From positions 1-12,061 of the forward strand of contig ONWI01000066.1 of the NCBI GenBank assembly GCA_900321515.1: a stretch of 12,061 nt of DNA. The letters are read 5' to 3'. The translations under genes and the position numbers were made by a program. The notes beneath the pieces were generated by a model. It was not told the DNA's origin. It saw only the letters and a program-made list of their open reading frames with translations, and searched no databases. This stretch comes from an uncultured Eubacteriales bacterium (GTDB taxonomy: Bacteria; Bacillota; Clostridia; Oscillospirales; Acutalibacteraceae). Below are positions 7,103-12,061 of the stretch, in pieces; within the stretch, counting starts at the first letter, position 1, and the number at the start of each line of letters is the position of its first letter.

Positions 7103-7145
7103 ATCCGTCATGAGTGCTTTCAGTGCGCTCATGGCGGATTTTTTT
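7103..7145 (+). terminator. Rho-independent terminator after the DUF5684-like gene
   Basis: A stem of about 15 bp, with G-T wobbles, begins ATCCGTCATGAG and closes with CTCATGGCGGAT (7103-7139) around the loop TTTCAGT. It is followed at once by a T-run (7139-7145). It starts 12 bases after the stop codon and insulates cdaA from the upstream unit. Confidence 0.9.
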
Positions 7146-7174
7146 GAATAAATACTAAAAATAACAAAAAGCGC

Positions 7175-7204
7175 TTGCAAAGTATTATAGCTATGTGATA
7201 AAAT
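7175..7204 (+). promoter_or_regulatory. Probable promoter of cdaA-cdaR
   Basis: TTGCAA at 7175-7180 (4 of 6) and TAAAAT at 7199-7204 (5 of 6) are separated by 18 bp, between the terminator at 7103-7145 and the cdaA start. It implies a leader of about 45 bases with no clear riboswitch or hairpin. Confidence 0.5.
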
Positions 7205-7257
7205 AAAAAGAGGATATTTTTTCGGAATAATACTGACTGCCTCCACGGTGATTTTTG

Positions 7258-8226
7258 ATGTTAAATGACTTTTTTGAAATACTAAAGCGTCTTGTTACAT
7301 ATTTTTCTATATTTGACCTGCTGGATATAATCATTGTATCGTTTTTGATATATTATCTGATTGTGTTCATACGGGATACCCGCATTCAGCAGCTTATGAA
7401 GGGCATATTGGTGATATTTGTCGCCTATCTGCTCGCCTCGTGGCTAAAGCTCAATACGCTGCTCTACATAATAGATATAATAGTCAATAACGGAATTCTT
7501 GCTGTCATAATTGTTTTCCAGCCGGAACTTCGCAGCTTCCTCGAGCACATGGGACGGAGCAAATTCTCGGTTGGCAGCCTGTTCGGTGAGGAGGAGGACC
7601 CGCATGAGGCTCAGCTTAACGCAATCAACGGCGTGGTTGAGGCGTTCCGTACACTTCAGAAGCAGAAGATGGGCGCGCTGGTTGTGTTCGAGCAGGAGAA
7701 TATGCTCAACGACATTGTCGCTACGGGCACTCAGGTGGATTCGCTGCCCAATGCGGGAGTGATCTCGAATATATTCTTCAACAAGGCGCCGCTGCACGAC
7801 GGCGCGGTGATAATCCGCGACGGCAGAGTACATTCCGCTGGCTGTATCCTTCCGCTGACCAAAAGCAAGGATATTTCCATGGAACTTGGCACGCGCCATC
7901 GGGCGGCAATCGGAATGAGCGAAAATTCCGATGCGGTGGTGGTCGTGCTCTCGGAAGAGACCGGACAGCTCTCAATAGCCATCGGCGGCAAGCTGCGTCG
8001 GTTTGACACCGTGACCGAATTTACATCGGAGCTGATGCAGGTGCTTCTGCCGAGCAGCAACGATGAGCAGACGTCCGGCAATAAGCTGTCGTTCATCGCG
8101 GGTGTAAAGAAAAAGCTCATCCGAAAAAGCGGCGGCTCCAAAGCGGGCGGAGGCAATTCCGCGGGAGAAATATCCGCTGATGAACCGGTTGAGCTTCACG
8201 AGGAGCCGACCGACAAGAAACGATGA
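7258..8226 (+). CDS. cdaA: Membrane diadenylate cyclase CdaA (c-di-AMP synthase)
   Basis: CdaA condenses two ATP into cyclic di-AMP, which controls potassium and osmolyte balance and cell-wall homeostasis. The 322-residue protein has three N-terminal membrane helices (about 18-38, 47-63, 68-87), the FQPELRSFLE junction at 87-96, and a DAC domain with the two catalytic signatures: DGA (181-183) in LHDGAVIIRDG and RHR (213-215) in GTRHRAAIGMSE. Both are intact, so it should be active. The C-terminal tail beyond about 270 is Lys-, Gly- and Ser-rich and then acidic. It makes this protein roughly 50 residues longer than the usual 270-280. ATG 7258 is chosen over TTG 7255; GGTGA at about 7248-7252 is the nearest binding site. 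cdaR follows after 44 bases. Confidence 0.95.
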   Translation: MLNDFFEILKRLVTYFSIFDLLDIIIVSFLIYYLIVFIRDTRIQQLMKGILVIFVAYLLASWLKLNTLLYIIDIIVNNGILAVIIVFQPELRSFLEHMGRSKFSVGSLFGEEEDPHEAQLNAINGVVEAFRTLQKQKMGALVVFEQENMLNDIVATGTQVDSLPNAGVISNIFFNKAPLHDGAVIIRDGRVHSAGCILPLTKSKDISMELGTRHRAAIGMSENSDAVVVVLSEETGQLSIAIGGKLRRFDTVTEFTSELMQVLLPSSNDEQTSGNKLSFIAGVKKKLIRKSGGSKAGGGNSAGEISADEPVELHEEPTDKKR

Positions 8227-8270
8227 ATTACCAATAATTGTGTTTTCTCATTATAGAAGGAATGATTGCT

Positions 8271-9629
8271 ATGGGAAACAAATCAAAGAGCGGCGGCAGA
8301 AGGCTGATAGTCGCCGTCTACAGAAAAATAAGAGGATTTATCAACCGCCCGTGGTTTTACAATAAAAAGTTTTTAGTCACGCTGTCAGTGGTGTGTTCCG
8401 TGCTGATGTGGGCGACGCTTGCGATAAATATCAGTCCTGTTGAAACCAAATTAATTTCGGCAGTGCCGATAACCATCAATGTAGATACAATAAAAGAAAA
8501 TTTCGGACTTGACTTTGTGGAAATAATCAGCCCCGAATCGCTCAGGAAGCTGGAGCTTGATGTGAAAGTGAGCGGCAGGAAGTATCTGCTCACCCAGCTC
8601 AGCGCGGATGATTTTTCGGCGGTTGCCTCGGCGAACAAGAGCATTTCCAAGCCTGGCTCGTATGATTTTACTCTGCTTGTCACCTGCAAGAATCCGCTGC
8701 TCGATGTCAAGATCGAGCAAAACGCGCAGCAGATCTATGTGAAATTCGACAGATTTGTGGAGAAGGGATTCAACGTATCAAACGTGAAGGCGATGGGCGC
8801 AACCATTCCGGCGGATTCAAACCTCACCATGGGCACGCCTTATACAAATGTCTCGACTGTGACGGTCAGCGGTCCTGAAACTGAGGTTAATCAGATAGAT
8901 ACGGTCATTGTGAGCGCCGACATAAACAAGGAGCTTACCGACGGCGAAACGTTCGACGGCACGATTCTGTTTTTGAATGAGAGCGGCGAACAGCTCAATC
9001 TCAAGCACATCACGGTAGCGACCGATGTGACAGAATCAGTGTCAGTTACCATTCCGATACGCACTTCAAAGGAATTCAAGGTGGGGATAAATTTCAAAAA
9101 CGCCCCGTCGAATTTTGATGCGTCCAAACTGCCGATTCTGATTTCGCCCAGTACGCTTATAATTACCGGTTCGCCCGACGCCGTGAGCAATCTGAAGGAG
9201 ACCTATACGGCGGGCGAGATAGATATTTCCAAGCTGCGTAAAGGAGCCAACAGCTACAATTTCGCGCTTTCGCTCAGCACAGGCCTCGAAGCGGCAGGCA
9301 AGGCTAACAGGATCAAGGTGGATATTGATCTTTCCAAATACAAGGTAATATCGCTGGACGTGAATTCATCAAATTCCAAATTTGACATATTCAATTACAC
9401 CGGTACGCGAAAGGTTAGCTTCATGACAAAGAGCCTTAACAACATACGCATTATCGGTCCCGCATATCTGGTGGAGAAGGTTGCCTCAAAGGATGTTATT
9501 GTAGAGGCAGATATGACCGGTATGGAGACAGTCACAGGCAAGTGTACCGTCAACGCGCTTATCTCGATCAAAAACCGTTCTAATTGCTGGGCGATAGGCA
9601 ATTATCAGGTCGATGTTACTATTGGCTGA
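8271..9629 (+). CDS. cdaR: CdaR, YbbR-domain regulator of CdaA
   Basis: CdaR is the membrane-anchored, extracytoplasmic partner that modulates CdaA activity in Firmicutes. The 452-residue protein has a basic N-terminus, one membrane helix at about 34-53, and a long beta-rich exterior. The exterior contains several YbbR-like repeats, recognisable by the recurring VSGPETEVNQID, ITGSPDAVSNLK and IIGPAYLVEKV segments, each preceded by a VxV strand. ATG 8271 is chosen because AGAAGGAA (8255-8262) lies about 8 bases before it; earlier frame openings (TTG 8238, ATG 8262) have no proper spacing. It directly follows cdaA, as expected for this pair. The usual third gene, glmM, is absent; convergent DNA-repair genes follow instead. 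Confidence 0.9.
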   Translation: MGNKSKSGGRRLIVAVYRKIRGFINRPWFYNKKFLVTLSVVCSVLMWATLAINISPVETKLISAVPITINVDTIKENFGLDFVEIISPESLRKLELDVKVSGRKYLLTQLSADDFSAVASANKSISKPGSYDFTLLVTCKNPLLDVKIEQNAQQIYVKFDRFVEKGFNVSNVKAMGATIPADSNLTMGTPYTNVSTVTVSGPETEVNQIDTVIVSADINKELTDGETFDGTILFLNESGEQLNLKHITVATDVTESVSVTIPIRTSKEFKVGINFKNAPSNFDASKLPILISPSTLIITGSPDAVSNLKETYTAGEIDISKLRKGANSYNFALSLSTGLEAAGKANRIKVDIDLSKYKVISLDVNSSNSKFDIFNYTGTRKVSFMTKSLNNIRIIGPAYLVEKVASKDVIVEADMTGMETVTGKCTVNALISIKNRSNCWAIGNYQVDVTIG

Positions 9630-9697
9630 TTATTTTTCAATACTGCGTATAACTCAAACAGCGTTATCTTTTCCTTGTGCGTCAGCCCTTTTAATAA

Positions 9698-10156
9698 TTA
9701 TTCATCCAAAAAGTCCACGCTCTCGCCCTGAATCCTTCGGATGCAGGACAGGAGAATCACCTGCCCGTCGGATATACCGTTTCCGGCGTAGAAAATCAGG
9801 CGGCCTTCAATGGGATCGATGACTTTGACAGTACCTCTGCTTTCCGTGTAGCTGCCGCCGTCCTTGCGGATATCCGGTTCAAAATACACCACAGTGATTT
9901 CCGGATGCTGTTTGTCCTCCACCATGTCGAGAATCAGGCTCATTTTGCGATTCAGCGTTTCTATGTCGCTCTCGGTGAGCGGCGTCTCCGCGTCGGTCAG
10001 ACGTGCTTCCTCGGTGATCATTTCGTCGTAGCCAACCAATGCGGCGAAAGGGGCAAACTGCGCGGCGCGGTCGTAGAGTGACATGCGCTTGCGTTTTCCG
10101 TCCTTGTGGTACAGAAGACCGATGATGTCCCCATACTTTTCCTTTGCGTTTTCCGT
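9698..10156 (-). CDS. YolD-like protein with ACG in place of its start codon
   Basis: The frame encodes a YolD-like protein. These small proteins are commonly paired with UmuC-type polymerases in Firmicutes and have been proposed to act like UmuD'. The diagnostic block MSLYDRAAQFAPFAALVGYDE is present, followed by EARLTD and a C-terminal strand-rich half ending GESVDFLDE. An ATG opens only at 10084 (128 aa, no binding site). Family members start about 24 residues earlier with a YGDII-type segment, and that segment is in frame here (TENAKEKYGDIIGLLYH). Its first codon would be ACG at 10156-10154, placed 6 bases after a perfect AGGTGA. No ATG, GTG or TTG lies between the upstream stop and 10084. 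With ACG the product is 152 aa. Stop is TAA. Coupled to umuC, whose stop is 11 bases away. Confidence 0.7.
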   Translation of the reverse strand, partial: TENAKEKYGDIIGLLYHKDGKRKRMSLYDRAAQFAPFAALVGYDEMITEEARLTDAETPLTESDIETLNRKMSLILDMVEDKQHPEITVVYFEPDIRKDGGSYTESRGTVKVIDPIEGRLIFYAGNGISDGQVILLSCIRRIQGESVDFLDE

Positions 10157-10157
10157 C
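10089..10157. repeat. 14-bp direct repeat around the yolD start region
   Basis: TTGCGTTTTCCGTC occurs at 10089-10102 and again at 10144-10157, 55 bp apart. The two copies are read in different frames (DGKRK just before the MSLYD block, and TENAK at the putative ACG start). The spacing is not a multiple of 3. Confidence 0.7.
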
Positions 10158-10162
10158 TTAAA

Positions 10163-10170
10163 TCACCTCA
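10163..10170 (-). promoter_or_regulatory. Shine-Dalgarno for yolD overlapping the umuC stop codon
   Basis: On the minus strand TGAGGTGA combines the TGA stop of umuC (10170-10168) with a GAGGTGA binding site. It stands 6 bases from the ACG at 10156-10154 and supports translational coupling and the upstream start for yolD. Confidence 0.75.
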
Positions 10171-11751
10171 TTCCGCTTTGTGTCCGCCGACCTGTCCGTT
10201 GCGCTCGATCGTGGTCGCGCCTTCCTGGAGATTCATTCCTTTGAGAATGGCATTTTTGCCGTACCTGCTCTGAATATGCAGGGTCGCCTCCTGCAATCGG
10301 CGCTCACGCGCTTCGGCGGCGGCGGCTTCCTCGCGCTCCCGCTGCGCCTCGGTGTAATCGACGAACAGGCTCAGCTGCTCCGGTACCTCCGGAGGAATGT
10401 CGCTTTCTCTGATCAGATTGCTGGCGGTGACATTGATTCTGCGTATCAGCAGGTCGGGATCAACCACTCGCGTATATAATTCCATCACCGTGTCCGCGAT
10501 TTTTCGTGTGGAACTGGTGTATTTCGGCAGGTTTCCTGTGCCGTGCGCGTGAATTGGATGCGGTCTGCCGTAAGAGTCGGCTGTCACCTTGCCTTCATAC
10601 GCTTTTCCCGTCTTGGCAACAGCATAGACCGTGTCTCTCATGGATTTACCGGGAACTATGACCGTCAGACTTTGCCGGTCGTAACCGATATTCAGAACCA
10701 TCTGTTTGGTGACAAGTCCCTTTTTCACAAGATCGAGCACCAGCAGCTCCGTCATTTCACGTACAATCAGTCTACCTTTGTCATAATCATACGGCTCCTT
10801 CAATACCTGTCCGGAGGAAAGAGAATTGGTAGTCGGGCGGTATAACTTGATATATTCGATGGTGGTCGGCTCCCAGCCCCATGCATGGTCAATCAGCAAT
10901 TCCGCGTTGATGCCGAAGATTTTGTAGAGGTTCGCTTCCTGATATTTGTCAAGCGAAGCACGCGCTATATCGCCCATTGTGTACAAACCGAGCTTTTCGA
11001 GCTTGCGGCTGTAACCATAGCCCACGCGCCAGAAGTCGGTCAGCGGACGGTGACACCACAACAATTCCCGGTATTTCATCTCGTCAAGCGCCGCGATTCT
11101 CACACCGTCCTTATCCGCAGGAACGTGCTTTGCCACGATGTCCAATGCGATTTTTGCGAGATACAGATTCGTTCCGATGCCCGCGGTCGCCGTAATGCCG
11201 GTGGTGTAGAGAACTTCCCTTATTATCGTCATGGCGAGTTCGTGGGCGGTCAGACGGTAGGTGCCAAGATAACAGGTCGCGTCAATAAAAACCTCATCTA
11301 TCGAATAAACGTGAATGTCCTCCGGCGCGATATATTTCAGATAAATGGAATAAATCCGCGTGCTGTATTCCTCGTACATCTTCATGCGCGGAGGGGCAAC
11401 ATAGTAGGACAGTTCCAGCGAAGGGTCAGCTGCAAGCGTCGGTGCGTTAAAGGAAGAGGAGACAAAGTGATATTGTCCGTCCTCACCCTTGCGGATGTGT
11501 CCGCTTTTAATGCCGGCGGACAGCCGTTCCCGGTTGACTTCCTTTACCTTCTGAATGACCTCAAATAATCGCGCCCTGCCCGGAATGCCATAGGCTTTCA
11601 GCGAGGGCGAAACGGCAAGACAGATGGTCTTCTCGGTTCGTGATGAATCAGCAACCACAAGATTGGTGGTCAGCGGGTCGAAGTGACGCTCCACGCACTC
11701 CACACTTGCGTAAAAGCTTTTCAGGTCGATTGCGATGTAAGTGCGTTCCAT
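10168..11751 (-). CDS. Y-family DNA polymerase, UmuC-type
   Basis: This is a translesion polymerase that copies past damaged bases. The 527-residue protein carries the first catalytic Asp in AIDLKSFYASVE (D9) and the second acidic pair in YSIDEVFID (D152, E153). It also has the fingers segment with SPSLKAYGIPGRARLF, a helix-hairpin-helix at about 240-265 (DFWRVGYGYSRKLEKLGLYTMGDIA), the little-finger domain, and QLSLF (459-463), a beta-clamp binding motif. All active-site residues are present. ATG 11751 is preferred over GTG 11760, because the perfect AAAGGAGGTGA is 8 bases from the ATG and would overlap the GTG. It is transcribed together with yolD and convergently to cdaR. No LexA/DinR-type box is recognisable upstream; copy B of the inverted-repeat element lies there instead. 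Such pairs are frequent on mobile elements. Confidence 0.92.
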   Translation of the reverse strand: MERTYIAIDLKSFYASVECVERHFDPLTTNLVVADSSRTEKTICLAVSPSLKAYGIPGRARLFEVIQKVKEVNRERLSAGIKSGHIRKGEDGQYHFVSSSFNAPTLAADPSLELSYYVAPPRMKMYEEYSTRIYSIYLKYIAPEDIHVYSIDEVFIDATCYLGTYRLTAHELAMTIIREVLYTTGITATAGIGTNLYLAKIALDIVAKHVPADKDGVRIAALDEMKYRELLWCHRPLTDFWRVGYGYSRKLEKLGLYTMGDIARASLDKYQEANLYKIFGINAELLIDHAWGWEPTTIEYIKLYRPTTNSLSSGQVLKEPYDYDKGRLIVREMTELLVLDLVKKGLVTKQMVLNIGYDRQSLTVIVPGKSMRDTVYAVAKTGKAYEGKVTADSYGRPHPIHAHGTGNLPKYTSSTRKIADTVMELYTRVVDPDLLIRRINVTASNLIRESDIPPEVPEQLSLFVDYTEAQREREEAAAAEARERRLQEATLHIQSRYGKNAILKGMNLQEGATTIERNGQVGGHKAE

Positions 11752-11779
11752 ACGCGTCACCTCCTTTGGATAAAATTTC

Positions 11780-12061
11780 TAGCCGATTGTAAAAGTTGGA
11801 AATGTCGGAAATTCGGGACTTGCGTATTTTAAGCCGGAGCTTTTTTCTCCATCCGTGGGAAGGGCGGATTTGGATTTTTACGATTTCGGTATTCGCCTGA
11901 CCCCGATTTTTGTCCGGGTGCATCTCGCTCGCTCGGCTCCGCCGAGCTTGTGGGGCGCTGCCCCACCGCCCCGCAAGGGCTCTGCCCTTGACCCGAGAGG
12001 AGGTCCAGACCCCCTCGACTCCCATTATTGGCGCTGCGCGCTTTCCTTTTTTCCTTTTTTC
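11780..12061. repeat. Long copy (B) of the inverted-repeat intergenic element, cut by the window edge
   Basis: The end nearest umuC reads AGCCGATTGTAAAA (11781-11794), matching the terminal repeat of copy A at 2510-2645. The reverse complement then shares several blocks with copy A in the same order: CCTTCC, AAATCG, GGCGAATACC, CAAAAA next to a G-rich tract, GCCGAGC, and GGAAAGCGCG near the window edge. Copy B carries two extra parts: about 60 bp near the umuC end and a GC-rich core of over 100 bp with stem-loops (11931-12016). Its far end is outside the window. This covers the whole 300-base gap upstream of umuC; no gene is seen in it. Confidence 0.65.
11931..12016. repeat. Cluster of short GC-rich stem-loops inside element B
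   Basis: Three consecutive 17-base units each form a 7-bp perfect stem with a 3-base loop: GCTCGGC-TCC-GCCGAGC (11931-11947), GTGGGGC-GCT-GCCCCAC (11950-11966) and CAAGGGC-TCT-GCCCTTG (11974-11990). A fourth, imperfect one follows (GAGGAGGTC/GACCCCCTC, 11997-12016). Similar GC-rich stem-loop strings are, from memory, scattered between genes in Ruminococcus and relatives. They may act in RNA folding, termination or replication-associated folding. Confidence 0.75.

Noticed and set aside
9648..9676. Possible bidirectional terminator between cdaR and yolD (ATAAC/GTTAT stem)
   Set aside because: The stem is only 5 bp and the T-run is broken; the evidence is too weak to call.
10885..11568. A 227-codon open frame on the plus strand opposite the polymerase gene
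   Set aside because: It lies wholly antisense to a well-recognised Y-family polymerase with intact motifs, and its translation shows no family pattern.
11752..11800. SOS (LexA/DinR) box upstream of the polymerase gene
   Set aside because: No GAAC-N4-GTTC-type palindrome is present between the start codon and the repeat element.
11931..12016. CRISPR-like array
   Set aside because: The hairpin units differ in sequence and lack constant repeats with unique spacers.

Overview
The window looks like chromosomal DNA of a Gram-positive Clostridia member, probably of the Ruminococcus/Oscillospiraceae group and possibly from a gut metagenome. The reasons are the cdaA-cdaR diadenylate cyclase pair, a YolD-like protein next to a UmuC-type polymerase, strong AGGAGGTGA-type ribosome binding sites, a DUF5684-type small membrane protein and a GC-rich stem-loop repeat of a kind I associate with that group. 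The assignment rests on remembered family similarity only, because no search could be run.

Layout, left to right. (1) 1-205 is the end of an IS21-family insertion sequence: the first 19 codons of istA run off the left edge on the minus strand, preceded by three or four IstA-binding-type repeats spaced about 22 bp. (2) 312-686 is a decayed acyltransferase gene holding only the N-terminal (NAT_N-like) half. (3) 887-2506 encodes a BceS-like membrane histidine kinase with an intact ATPase domain but no histidine in the H-box, and with a cytoplasmic insert of six Tyr-spaced hexapeptides. (4) 2510-2645 is a small intergenic element with 13-bp terminal inverted repeats. A longer relative lies in opposite orientation at 11780-12061. 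(5) 2675-6594 holds two tandem paralogous polytopic membrane proteins (647 and 648 aa) that look like GT-C-type glycosyltransferases. (6) 6680-7090 is a DUF5684-like small membrane protein with strong expression signals and an in-frame TAG at codon 18, followed by a clear rho-independent terminator. (7) 7258-9629 is cdaA-cdaR, which makes and regulates c-di-AMP, without glmM directly downstream. (8) 11751-9698 on the minus strand is a UmuC-type Y-family polymerase and a translationally coupled YolD-like gene. The full-length YolD frame has ACG exactly where its start codon should be.

The genes fall into functional blocks: envelope signalling and surface glycosylation on the left, c-di-AMP synthesis in the middle, and lesion bypass on the right. 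There are several signs of gene decay or non-standard decoding: a truncated acyltransferase, an amber codon in the DUF5684 gene, a missing start codon in yolD and a missing phosphoacceptor in the kinase. I see no CRISPR array, tRNA, rRNA or recognisable defence system. The best candidates for something undescribed are the H-box-less kinase with its Tyr-hexad tract, the paired membrane proteins, and the inverted-repeat element family.
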